A DNA stretch of 64,000 nt from Citrobacter koseri ATCC BAA-895 (GTDB lineage: Bacteria > Pseudomonadota > Gammaproteobacteria > Enterobacterales > Enterobacteriaceae). Below are positions 52,268 through 60,209 of this stretch, one piece after another. Where the stretch lies: contig NC_009792.1 in assembly GCF_000018045.1 (NCBI RefSeq), forward strand, positions 1,178,001 through 1,242,000, written 5' to 3'. The notes beneath the pieces are model-generated. The model worked only from the letters and a program-made list of their open reading frames with translations, was not told where the DNA came from and made no database searches. The translations under genes and the position numbers were made by a program. The first letter of the stretch is position 1. Each line of letters begins with the position of its first letter.

Positions 52268-52441
52268 GTTTTTTGTCCTGAGTGTGTCTATAACTGGCGC
52301 GTAGTTTACTGTCTGCGGCCGCGCTTGACAAAAAACAGCGTGGATTGCGCCGGAAGCTGAATAATTGCCTGTTTGAACTATTGGAAAGTCAAGCTGTTCA
52401 GAGGGTTATTTGTAAAGTTTTGTTGAATAACAGGTTGTAAT

Positions 52442-52484
52442 TGTGATCGCCCACGCACTCATAGAGCACAGTGTTGTCTATACT
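52442..52484 (+). promoter_or_regulatory. ychH promoter with candidate CRP site
   Basis: TATACT at 52479-52484 is a good -10 box. TGTGATCGCCCACGCA (52442-52457) is a CRP-like site with a strong left half, centred about 41.5 nt before the expected transcription start, the class II position. CRP activation of ychH has been reported in E. coli. No good -35 is seen, which fits an activated promoter. Confidence 0.6.
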
Positions 52485-52542
52485 TTACACATAAGGATTA
52501 GGGGTATTCCCTGAAACAACCCAAAAGTTCCGGAGGTGACAT

Positions 52543-52821
52543 ATGAAACGCAAAAACGCTTCGTTACTCGGTAACGTGCTCATGGGGTTGGGGTTAGTGG
52601 TCATGGTGGTTGGTGTTGGTTATTCTATTTTAAACCAGTTACCGCAGTTTAACCTGCCACAATTTTTTGCACATGGTGCGGTGCTGAGCATCTTTGTCGG
52701 TGCCATTCTCTGGCTGGCAGGCGCCCGCGTTGGTGGGCATGAACAGGTGAGCGATCGTTACTGGTGGGTTCGCCACTACGACAAACGTTGCCGCCGTAAC
52801 GACAATCGCCGTCACAGCTAA
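52543..52821 (+). CDS. ychH: Small membrane protein YchH (DUF2583)
   Basis: The product is 92 aa with GGAGGTGA before the ATG. Two membrane segments are visible (about residues 10-32 and 44-62), and the basic C-terminus reads WWVRHYDKRCRRNDNRRHS. It is a stress-induced inner-membrane protein of unknown mechanism in E. coli. In E. coli dauA is its neighbour; here the bc1/ABC operon lies between them. Confidence 0.95.
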   Translation: MKRKNASLLGNVLMGLGLVVMVVGVGYSILNQLPQFNLPQFFAHGAVLSIFVGAILWLAGARVGGHEQVSDRYWWVRHYDKRCRRNDNRRHS

Positions 52822-52839
52822 GGTATCGCGTCGGTTTAA

Positions 52840-52865
52840 GACCAGTCAGCTTGGACTGACTGGTC
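52840..52865. terminator. Terminator between ychH and the bc1 operon
   Basis: The stem GACCAGTCAG / CTGACTGGTC with a 6-nt loop lies in the 50-nt gap between the converging genes. It is followed by ATTGTCTT on the plus strand. Confidence 0.7.
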
Positions 52866-52871
52866 ATTGTC

Positions 52872-53690
52872 TTAACCATTCTCACTCGTTTTTTCTGACG
52901 AGCGTCTCTTTAATCGGCGCAAAATCAGCAGCAATGCCAGCATAATGACCAGATAACTCATTACGTAATGGCCCTGATGCTTTCGCTGTTCAAGCGCCGG
53001 ATCGGCAGCCCATGCCAGAAAAGCCGTAACGTCCCGCGCGTACTGCTCTTCGGTTTCTGGTATATCGTCCTTTTCTGACCTGTTGATCTCCCCATCAGAC
53101 AACGGCTTCGGCATGTTAATTATGCCGCCGGGAGCGTATCGGTTTGCCTTCATTTCCGGGTCGTCAGGCAGATAACCGGTCAACAAGGCATAGACGTAAT
53201 CCGCCCCCTGATCGGTATAGGGCAAGAAGGCATCGAACAGAAATTGCGGGAACCCCCGGTCGTACGTTCTGGCGCGAACGATATAGGTTAAATCGACGGG
53301 AAGGGCGCCATTATTAAGATATCTTGCTTCCTGATCGTTAAGGTAGGGCGAGACAAACGTATCATTGAGATTGCCTTCCCGCTCGCCGGGTTGACCATCA
53401 TCCTGAATGTCGGGAAAGACGTAGCCGCTGGCAAGACGCTTTGCCTCTGTGAGCGAGAGTTCGGGTCCGCCTGGCTTTGTCAGGGTGCGAAAATTAAGAT
53501 GAACCATCCCGTGGCAGGCGCGGCATTTCTCTTCGTAGACCTGTAAACCGCGCCGCAGTTGTTCTTTATCATAGTGGCCCGTTATGCCGCTAAAACTCCA
53601 CGCCTGGCGAGGTGGCGTCTCTTGCGCACAGACAGCGCTGGCGCCCAGAATGCACAGCCATAAAACGCTATATCTTACTAATCCCTTCAT
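52872..53690 (-). CDS. petC: Cytochrome c1 of a bc1 complex
   Basis: The product is 272 aa from the ATG at 53690, 5 nt after the cytochrome b stop. I chose this start because it opens the signal peptide MKGLVRYSVLWLCILGASAV; the longer frame from 53747 lies inside petB. The haem c site is CRACH (Cys 56, Cys 59, His 60) and the axial Met is in INMPKPLSDG (Met 193). A C-terminal membrane anchor (about residues 242-262) is followed by a basic tail. It passes electrons from the Rieske protein to a soluble carrier in the periplasm. Last gene of the operon. Maturation would need the Ccm system encoded elsewhere. Confidence 0.93.
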   Translation of the reverse strand: MKGLVRYSVLWLCILGASAVCAQETPPRQAWSFSGITGHYDKEQLRRGLQVYEEKCRACHGMVHLNFRTLTKPGGPELSLTEAKRLASGYVFPDIQDDGQPGEREGNLNDTFVSPYLNDQEARYLNNGALPVDLTYIVRARTYDRGFPQFLFDAFLPYTDQGADYVYALLTGYLPDDPEMKANRYAPGGIINMPKPLSDGEINRSEKDDIPETEEQYARDVTAFLAWAADPALEQRKHQGHYVMSYLVIMLALLLILRRLKRRSSEKTSENG

Positions 53691-53695
53691 GGCGG

Positions 53696-54868
53696 TTAAT
53701 CCTGCTTTTCCAGAAAACGTCGGCAGGGCAGTACGATGACAAACCATCCGAAGTAAACCAGCGTTGAAAGTTGCGATGCCGCGCGTATCCAGCCCTCTTC
53801 ATTACTGAAACCGTCAGGCAGGTCGGGGCCGACCAGCGCTTTTGAACCCAGCCATCCTAAAAAGAATGCATTAGCAACCCAGAGCCAAAAACCACATTTA
53901 ACGAGCTTGCTGTAATTGCGAAAGCGGGCGCGTGAAGTGTCGAGCCAGGGGAGAAAATAAAAAATCAGCACTGAAGCACACATGGCGACTATCCCGAGAA
54001 GTTCGTTTGGGAAGCAGCGCAAAATGGAAAAGAACGGCAAAAAATACCACTCAGGCGCCACGACAGCGGGCGTTACGGTGGGATCTGCCGGGATAAAATT
54101 ATCGGCGCTGCTGAGATAGTGCGGGGCAAAGAATAAAAACCAGGCGAACAGCATCATGAAAAGAGTGAGCTTGATGGCATCACTGTCGGTGATTTTATAA
54201 TCGAAAAACAGTTTCCGGGACTCGCTCTGCGTAAATGTCTTTTTCATTGCCTGCGCAAATGCGGACTGTACGGTGCGGATATGCCATATCGTTCCCCCGA
54301 CAATGACGAAGGGGATAATAAAATGAAGCACATAAAACCGGCCTAATGTGGGTGTTCCTGGAGCATACCCGCCGACTAAAAACGAATACAACGTATCTCC
54401 CACCCACGGGATCGCACGAGTGAATCCGGTAATAACGGTGGCGGCCCAGTAGCTTTTTTGCCCCCAAATCAGGCTATATCCCAGAAATGCGGTGATCATC
54501 AGTAACACGTATAACGTCACGCTTATCATCCACATTTTGAGATAAGGCTTTCGGTACACGTTGTAATACATGGCGCGGAAGATGTGCAGGTAACAGGCGA
54601 AGAAAAATAGCGATGCGCCAATAGAATGCGCGTTGCGCACCAGTTCGCCGTGTCTCACGGATCGCATAATATGAATGATTGAATCAAAGGCCAGCCCTTC
54701 CGTGGGTACATAAAACATCGCCAGAACGAGACCAGAAAGGATTTGTACTCCGAGCATCACCAGCAGAATGATCCCGACGGCAAAAACCCAGACGCCTGCG
54801 ACCGTACGAGGGAAGGGAATACGCCACACTCGCTCTCGTCGGGGTATGGATAGATGTTCTGCCGCCAT
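53696..54868 (-). CDS. petB: Cytochrome b of a bc1 complex
   Basis: The product is 390 aa, a bacterial cytochrome b with both halves (N- and C-terminal domains) on one chain. The haem ligands are His 81/95 and His 182/196, each pair spaced 14 apart as required. The quinol-oxidation site motif PEWY is at 272-275 (VVAPEWYFLPFFSILR), and GYSLIWGQKSYWAATVIT matches the Qo-site helix region. About eight membrane segments. It starts 1 nt after the Rieske stop, so the two are co-translated. Complex III is not part of the standard respiratory chain of E. coli and relatives, so this gene is exotic for the family. Confidence 0.93.
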   Translation of the reverse strand: MAAEHLSIPRRERVWRIPFPRTVAGVWVFAVGIILLVMLGVQILSGLVLAMFYVPTEGLAFDSIIHIMRSVRHGELVRNAHSIGASLFFFACYLHIFRAMYYNVYRKPYLKMWMISVTLYVLLMITAFLGYSLIWGQKSYWAATVITGFTRAIPWVGDTLYSFLVGGYAPGTPTLGRFYVLHFIIPFVIVGGTIWHIRTVQSAFAQAMKKTFTQSESRKLFFDYKITDSDAIKLTLFMMLFAWFLFFAPHYLSSADNFIPADPTVTPAVVAPEWYFLPFFSILRCFPNELLGIVAMCASVLIFYFLPWLDTSRARFRNYSKLVKCGFWLWVANAFFLGWLGSKALVGPDLPDGFSNEEGWIRAASQLSTLVYFGWFVIVLPCRRFLEKQD

Positions 54869-54869
54869 T

Positions 54870-55421
54870 TCAGACTTCCTTCGCGCCGATACGCACCGTC
54901 AGGCCATCGGGATGAAACGCGTAATCGGGGATTGCGAGATTCGCCGTAGCGGGCCCCCGCGTGACGCGCCCTGAAGTGTCAAACTCCGAGCCATGACAAG
55001 GGCATACCCAGCCTTGCCCACCGGGTTTGGCATTGGGCACACAGCCTGCGTGGGGGCAGTAACCTTGAATGACCAGCCACTGCGGATACTCTGTCTTGAT
55101 ACGTTCGCCGTCAGCCTGCGGATCGATAAAACGATGGACATCCGCCTGCTGCGCTGAGCGAATTTCCTCCGGGGTACGGTGATGAATAAGGATAAGCTTT
55201 CCCTGCCAGACTCTTTTCACCGTCTGACCGACGGCAACCCCGGCGAGAGAGACATCGACAGGTTCGTTTTCCGCTACGGTTTTATCATCCGGCCCCAGTG
55301 CGGAGATGAGCGGCCAGACGGCGGCGGTGACACCCGCAGCCCCGACAAATTTTGTGAGTTTACACAGGCATTCTCGCCGCTGTACCTGAACATCTTCATT
55401 GCCCTGTTTTTTATCCGCCAC
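54870..55421 (-). CDS. petA: Rieske iron-sulfur subunit of a bc1 complex
   Basis: The product is 183 aa from the GTG at 55421, preceded by GGTGGGGGCG. A longer frame up to 55550 overlaps the pseudoazurin gene and is unlikely. The N-terminus is RRECLCKLTKFVGAAGVTAA, a twin-arginine-like signal anchor as in other Rieske proteins. The cluster ligands are Cys 122 and His 124 (CPHAGC) and Cys 140 and His 143 (CPCHGS), with the disulfide pair Cys 127/142. CPHAGC replaces the more usual CTHLGC. The mature domain faces the periplasm and takes electrons from quinol at the cytochrome b Qo site. Confidence 0.93.
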   Translation of the reverse strand: MADKKQGNEDVQVQRRECLCKLTKFVGAAGVTAAVWPLISALGPDDKTVAENEPVDVSLAGVAVGQTVKRVWQGKLILIHHRTPEEIRSAQQADVHRFIDPQADGERIKTEYPQWLVIQGYCPHAGCVPNAKPGGQGWVCPCHGSEFDTSGRVTRGPATANLAIPDYAFHPDGLTVRIGAKEV

Positions 55422-55452
55422 CGTGCGCCCCCACCATTTTCGCGTATCTGGA

Positions 55453-55893
55453 TTACTGTTTCTCAATGCGTGTATAAATGTCCTGGAAACGCTTATCCGC
55501 GATCCCCGGCGCCTTAAAGGTTCGATAGCTGTCAGGCAGGGTTGCATCACCCACTTTAATGAGCATCACCATCCCTTGCGCGTAATGCGGGGTGCATTTA
55601 ATACCGTAAAATCCAGGTTTGTCGTACTTGACCTCAATTTCCTCATCAATCTTGCCGACAAATCCGGGGTAGCCTGCTGGCGAAAGCTCTGCGATTGACG
55701 CAGCGTTATGGCTCTTATGCTTGCGAATAAACTTCACGGTGTCGCCTGGCTGAATCGCCAGATAATCAGGTTCATATACCATCGGGCCGCCCGCGCCTCT
55801 GTTTTTCATCAGCACTTCGTGGGTCTGAGCGAAAGCCGTGGTGGTCAGCGCTAACAGACATAACATGCTCAGGCTTTGCTTAATCAATTTCAT
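55453..55893 (-). CDS. Pseudoazurin, periplasmic blue copper protein
   Basis: The product is 146 aa with a Sec signal peptide (about residues 1-22, cut after AFAQ). The type 1 copper ligands are all present: His 62 (HKSHNAAS), Cys 100, His 103 (GIKCTPHY) and Met 108 (QGMVM), which is the pseudoazurin spacing. Pseudoazurins carry single electrons, for example from a bc1 complex to copper nitrite reductase, N2O reductase or peroxidases. It lies 31 nt before the Rieske gene and 18 nt after the ABC ATPase gene on the same strand. That suggests it is the electron acceptor of this bc1 complex (inference). The final acceptor is not in the window. Confidence 0.93.
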   Translation of the reverse strand: MKLIKQSLSMLCLLALTTTAFAQTHEVLMKNRGAGGPMVYEPDYLAIQPGDTVKFIRKHKSHNAASIAELSPAGYPGFVGKIDEEIEVKYDKPGFYGIKCTPHYAQGMVMLIKVGDATLPDSYRTFKAPGIADKRFQDIYTRIEKQ

Positions 55894-55911
55894 GGGTTCT
55901 CCCTTAGGTGT

Positions 55912-56733
55912 TTATTCCGGTCGTTGGTAGCGGATGAAGCAACTCAATCCATCCGGCGCCTGCTCAACGATGGCATTAATGCCAAACCACTGGCTGAGGT
56001 TTTCAGGCGTAAAAATGGTTGCAGGGCTGCCCTGCATTGCCAGTTGACCCGCTTTCATTACGAGAATGCGGTCGCAGAACATGGCGGCATGGTTCAGGTC
56101 GTGCAGAGCCGCAATGACGGTGAGCTTCTGGCGTTTCACCAGATTAAGCAGGCCTATCTGATGTTGAATGTCGAGATGGTTCGTGGGTTCATCCATCAGC
56201 AGCACTTTCGGCTGCTGCGCCAGGGCCCGGGCGATATGCAAACGCTGTTTTTCCCCGCCAGAAAAGGTATTCCAGCAGCGATTTTGTACGCGCTGTAGAT
56301 CTACCTTCTCCAGCATGGTCTGGACAATATCGTCATCTTGTTTAGACCAGGGCGAGAGCAGACTCAACCACGGGGTGCGCCCCAGAGAGACAGCCTGCAA
56401 TGCGGTGAGACGTTCACTGGTTTCCGCTTGTTGTTCCACCAGCGCCACTTTTTGCGCTAAATGGCGGCGTGAGTAATGGCGAATATTTTTATTCTCCAGC
56501 GTTACGCTGCCTGACGAGGGTTTCAGTAAACCGGCAAGCAATGAGATCAGTGATGTTTTGCCTGAGCCATTGGGGCCGATAATGCCGACAAACTCACCGG
56601 GCGCGACGTGAAAAGAGACGTCGCTGACGATGGCTTTGCCTTTCACTTCCCAGTACAGTTGCTGCGCCTGCACCAGGCTTCGGACTGTTGCAGAAGGATA
56701 GCGTGGAGCGGTGAGAGCAGAATTTACCGTCAT
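55912..56733 (-). CDS. ABC transporter ATPase, FecE/BtuD type
   Basis: The product is 273 aa. The ATPase motifs are complete: Walker A GPNGSGKTS (53-61), signature NTFSGGEKQRLHIARALAQQ and Walker B VLLMDEPTNHLD. The sequence is of the iron-siderophore/cobalamin importer class (FepC, BtuD). It overlaps the permease stop by 4 nt. It energises import through the permease encoded upstream. With the riboswitch at the head of the operon a corrinoid or cobalt-chelate substrate is likely. Confidence 0.9.
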   Translation of the reverse strand: MTVNSALTAPRYPSATVRSLVQAQQLYWEVKGKAIVSDVSFHVAPGEFVGIIGPNGSGKTSLISLLAGLLKPSSGSVTLENKNIRHYSRRHLAQKVALVEQQAETSERLTALQAVSLGRTPWLSLLSPWSKQDDDIVQTMLEKVDLQRVQNRCWNTFSGGEKQRLHIARALAQQPKVLLMDEPTNHLDIQHQIGLLNLVKRQKLTVIAALHDLNHAAMFCDRILVMKAGQLAMQGSPATIFTPENLSQWFGINAIVEQAPDGLSCFIRYQRPE

Positions 56734-57797
56734 TTTGTCTGGTTTCCTCTGATCAAAATGATGGAAAACGCAGGTGCGCCTACAAGCGCCGTAATCACCC
56801 CGATGGGTAACACCTGCCCGGGAAGTAATGTTCTGGAGATTACGTCGGCGATAATGAGAAAAATGGCGCCGATCATGGCGCTGACCGGCAGCAATCGATG
56901 GTGTTGATTACCCACCAGCAGGCGGGCGGCATGGGGGATCACCAGGCCGACAAAACCAATCGCCCCGACAATGGAGACCATAATTGCCGTCATACCGGTA
57001 ACGGCGGCAATCAGGACTCCGCGCGTGCGTTTTACCGGGATGCCAAGTGACGCTGCGGACTCTGCGCCAAACGAAAACGCATCCAGATGACGGGCGTAAC
57101 AAAAACATAACGCCACACCGACCAGCGCGGTAGGGACGGCCAAAACGACATCTGGCCAGCGAACGCCGCTCAGATTGCCCAGCAGCCAGAACATAATCCC
57201 ACGAGCCTGTTCTGCATTCGCTGAGCGAGTGATGATTAGCGAGGTGAGGGCATTAAATAACTGTGAACTGGCGATCCCGGCCAGGATGATTTGCGTGGTG
57301 GCGCTTCCCTGTCTCCCCCCGGCGGCGATCGCCAGTAACGCCACGAAAAGAAAAGCCGTTAACGCCCCAATAAAAGCCCCGAGCGACATGCTGACGATCC
57401 CAGCGCCAAGCCCTGTTAAGGCGATCAGAACAGCGCCGGTCGAGGCGCCGGCAGAGATCCCCAGTAGATAAGGCTCTGCCAGCGCGTTTCGTAGCAATGA
57501 CTGCAATACGACGCCGGAAACCGCCAGACACGCGCCACAACAGGCAGAAACCAACGCCCGCGTCAGGCGATAGTTCCAGATAATGCCCGCATCCAGCGCA
57601 TCAACGGCATAGCGCGTATCAAAGAACTGGTTAGAAAGCGTATGGATAACATGCTGCCAGGGGATAAACGTCTCGCCAATGGAGATCCCCGCCAATAGAA
57701 CGCAGCACATCAGCACGCTGACCCAAAGGGCGTGTCCCCCGATTCTTATCGTTAACTGGCCGACAGCGCGACGCGTCCTGCGAGTTTCGCTCATCAT
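56730..57797 (-). CDS. ABC transporter permease, FecCD/BtuC type
   Basis: The product is 355 aa with about ten membrane segments. The family signatures are RLTRALVSACCGACLAVSG and LQSLLRNALAEPYLLGISAG near the N-terminus, and GFVGLVIPHAARLLVGNQHH towards the end. It is the membrane channel of the importer and works as a homodimer in relatives. It starts 63 nt after the binding-protein gene. Confidence 0.92.
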   Translation of the reverse strand: MMSETRRTRRAVGQLTIRIGGHALWVSVLMCCVLLAGISIGETFIPWQHVIHTLSNQFFDTRYAVDALDAGIIWNYRLTRALVSACCGACLAVSGVVLQSLLRNALAEPYLLGISAGASTGAVLIALTGLGAGIVSMSLGAFIGALTAFLFVALLAIAAGGRQGSATTQIILAGIASSQLFNALTSLIITRSANAEQARGIMFWLLGNLSGVRWPDVVLAVPTALVGVALCFCYARHLDAFSFGAESAASLGIPVKRTRGVLIAAVTGMTAIMVSIVGAIGFVGLVIPHAARLLVGNQHHRLLPVSAMIGAIFLIIADVISRTLLPGQVLPIGVITALVGAPAFSIILIRGNQTK

Positions 57798-57860
57798 CTA
57801 CCTGCAATTCTGAATACCAGAGGCGCGCTATGCCCGGTAAGACATAGCGCGACATAAAGA

Positions 57861-58910
57861 TTATTGAGCCGTTTTCGGATGTGCCAGACCGTATTCAACC
57901 AACGCATCTGCGAGTTTCTCGACGCCATCTATCGTTCTGATGCCGGCGTTCATTGTTTGCACATCCACCACCGGCAGATGGTTCTCCTTCACGGCGGGGA
58001 TGAGTTTAGTCACGGGGTCGGACTTGAGATATTCCAGTTTGACCTGCCAGTCATCTGCCGGGAAACGACGACGGCTCATTTCACCGAGAACAATGACGGA
58101 CGGGCTGGCTTTCGCGATGGTTTCCCAGCCAACGGTTGGCCACTCTTCAGCAGAATCAATCACATTTTTCACCCCCAGCGTCTGGGCGATCCATGCGGCA
58201 GGGCCAAATTTCCCGGCCACATAGGGGTCCAGTTGCAGATCGGCGCTGGAAAACCAGAATACGGCGGAGACGTTTTTATCCATTCCGGCAATTTTGTCTT
58301 TGGCGGCAGCTTCACGGGCCTTCAGACTGGCGATCAATTCATCGCCTTTGTCCTGCACGTCAAAAATTTTCGCCAGATCGGAGACTTCCTGATAAACCAT
58401 AGCAATATCAAACATGCCTTTACGTACACCGTCGCCACCGTCTTCGTTGTCTTTAGCGCAGTCCGCAGGCGCGGTATATACCGGCACGTTCAACTCGCTA
58501 AACTGCTCGTAAGAGGCGACGGTTCCGGCAGGCCCAATTTGCCATTCAAACTGACTGGCGACCAAATCCGGTTTTTTGGCAATAATGCCTTCAAAGCTGG
58601 GGATGTTCTGCGCAATCACGGCCACTTTTTCATTTGCCGCTTTGTAAGCATCCGGGACGGGGCCGAACCACAGCGATGTGCCGACAACGCGCTCGGCCAG
58701 TCCCAGGGAATAAAGAATTTCAGTGCTGTTTTGCCCGACCGTGGCAACGCGTTCCGGGGCTTTATTGAAGGTAATATCACGGCCGCAGTTTTTAATCGTC
58801 AACGGATAGACTGTTTTTGCCGCATGAGTCAATCCTGATGTGAATAATAACGCTGCGCCAGCCACAGCCAGAAGGTATTTTTTATGAGGTAAAGTAAAGT
58901 CTGCGTACAT
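57861..58910 (-). CDS. ABC transporter periplasmic binding protein (FecB/BtuF-like)
   Basis: The product is 349 aa from the ATG at 58910, which has AGGA 8 nt upstream and leads into a signal peptide (about residues 1-29, ending THA). Earlier in-frame starts at 58928 and 58952 only lengthen the N-region. The mature protein has the class III binding-protein pattern: APERVATVGQNSTEILYSLG, KPDLVASQFEW and VGWETIAKASPSVIVLGEMS. It binds the substrate for the importer. It resembles iron-complex binding proteins, but the B12 riboswitch in front of it favours a cobalamin, cobinamide or other cobalt compound. Confidence 0.88.
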   Translation of the reverse strand: MYADFTLPHKKYLLAVAGAALLFTSGLTHAAKTVYPLTIKNCGRDITFNKAPERVATVGQNSTEILYSLGLAERVVGTSLWFGPVPDAYKAANEKVAVIAQNIPSFEGIIAKKPDLVASQFEWQIGPAGTVASYEQFSELNVPVYTAPADCAKDNEDGGDGVRKGMFDIAMVYQEVSDLAKIFDVQDKGDELIASLKAREAAAKDKIAGMDKNVSAVFWFSSADLQLDPYVAGKFGPAAWIAQTLGVKNVIDSAEEWPTVGWETIAKASPSVIVLGEMSRRRFPADDWQVKLEYLKSDPVTKLIPAVKENHLPVVDVQTMNAGIRTIDGVEKLADALVEYGLAHPKTAQ

Positions 58911-59109
58911 TGTTATCGTCCTGTACATGCCAGAATCTGAACGTCTGGTCATGGTTTATTTGGTTCCATATATCGGGACAGGTACATGACGATAGATGAC
59001 ATTGAATGATGAAATTATGAGAATGCAAAATCTCAGCAGGAATAGGCTCATCAATTCATAATGGTATTTATGCCAAATAAATCATCCCATGGACCATCCC
59101 GTCCACTCA

Positions 59110-59290
59110 ATGTGTACAACCCTGACAGCAGGTCTCCTGGCTCACGGTAATCAGAATATCGGCCTTCCCATAAAGCAAATCTTTACAGTGACCGGTGGTT
59201 ACAATAACCACACGCAGATATTCGGTATCCGCCTACAGTTGCGGGGGCAGCTATGGAATGAGATTAAAATAATCCGCACCATATTCCTTT
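59110..59290 (-). ncRNA. Cobalamin riboswitch
   Basis: On the minus strand the conserved parts occur in the right order: GGAATATGGTGCGGATT (59287-59271), GCTGCCCCCGCAACTGTAGG (about 59252-59233), ATGGGAAGGCCGAT (about 59170-59157) and the B12 box AGCCAGGAGACCTGC (59142-59128). It ends about 200 nt before the binding-protein start. Between it and the start codon I see no clean terminator, so the expression platform is unresolved. Binding of B12 derivatives normally switches such genes off. Confidence 0.93.
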
Positions 59291-59327
59291 CAAAACAACG
59301 GCTGTGTTATGAATACTGTCACTGGCG

Positions 59328-59356
59328 ACTGTATCGGCAATCAATAACCTCGTCAA
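59328..59356 (-). promoter_or_regulatory. Candidate promoter of the riboswitch operon
   Basis: On the minus strand TTGACG (59356-59351) and TACAGT (59333-59328) are separated by 17 bp. Transcription would start near 59321, about 30 nt before the aptamer. Confidence 0.55.
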
Positions 59357-59535
59357 CCGTATGAAAAAAGAACAAAAACATCATACTTTATGGTGATTTT
59401 TATATTAATTAATTTAAATTCAAATGGTTGTGTTTTTGTTGGAGTGGTGATTATTGCAACCGCAAGTAATAACGGAAAGGCAAATGAGAATTGATTGACG
59501 TTGATCAATTAATCGCGATGAGAAAGAAGGCGTTA

Positions 59536-60096
59536 TTATAAACAGTGAATGTTATCAATATTGTCGCTGGTAACAATATATTTACACGGTTTTTCCATAT
59601 GCACGATCTGCCACTCGTCGCCCACATCCATGAAGACGTTAAACAGATTTCGCCGCCAGAATTGATACCCGCCGGGTAAAAAATGATGGGTGTGCAAATA
59701 TAATATTTTATAGTGTTGCTGCTCGCAAAATTGTTCAGCCAGCGAGACCAGTTGGCTGCCAATACCTTGCCTGCGATAATGCTGATCGACATAGCAGCGA
59801 CAAATCTCAGCTGTCTCCGGTAAATTATAACGACCGTGCAACATCTCTATTCTGTCATCGTACTGACATATCGCCAGCGTCCCAATTATCTGCTGTTGTT
59901 CATTCCAGACGCCGAACAATTGGTTTCTTTCCCGCTCAAGATAATTTCCCTGGAGGTCGAATACGTCGTCACTCGCAGTGGGTAATGCTCTTCCGGCATT
60001 AAAATAAAGATTAAGATGCCGAATAATAAAGGACTGTACGGCAGGAATATCGTCCCGCGTTATTTCACGAAAAACAAACGGAGAGGTTGGTTTCAT
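59536..60096 (-). CDS. GNAT-family N-acetyltransferase
   Basis: The product is 186 aa from the ATG at 60096; a TTG at 60114 is the alternative and neither has a clear ribosome site. The acetyl-CoA loop is ICRCYVDQHYRRQGIGSQLV, with YKILYLHTHHFLPGGYQFWR behind it. The protein is AT-rich and basic amino acids are few. Target unknown. It stands between dauA and the riboswitch operon in the same direction, but the candidate promoter at 59328-59356 separates it from the operon. Confidence 0.75.
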   Translation of the reverse strand: MKPTSPFVFREITRDDIPAVQSFIIRHLNLYFNAGRALPTASDDVFDLQGNYLERERNQLFGVWNEQQQIIGTLAICQYDDRIEMLHGRYNLPETAEICRCYVDQHYRRQGIGSQLVSLAEQFCEQQHYKILYLHTHHFLPGGYQFWRRNLFNVFMDVGDEWQIVHMEKPCKYIVTSDNIDNIHCL

Positions 60097-60162
60097 ATCG
60101 GTTATCGCTAACAAATATCAGGAAAACGATAATAACAAGCCAGACGCAGAAAACCAGTTTTC

Positions 60163-60201
60163 AATAAGAAAACTTGCCGGTCTGTTGAGATACAGACCGG
60201 C
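60163..60201 (-). terminator. Terminator of dauA
   Basis: The stem GCCGGTCTGT / ACAGACCGGC (60176-60201) is followed on the minus strand by AAGTTTTCTTATTG. It ends the dauA transcript 8 nt after the stop codon. Confidence 0.8.
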
Positions 60202-60209
60202 AGTCGGGA

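Noticed and set aside
55422..55550. Longer Rieske N-terminus
   Set aside because: These 43 codons lie inside the pseudoazurin gene in another frame. The GTG at 55421 has a good ribosome site and gives a normal signal anchor.
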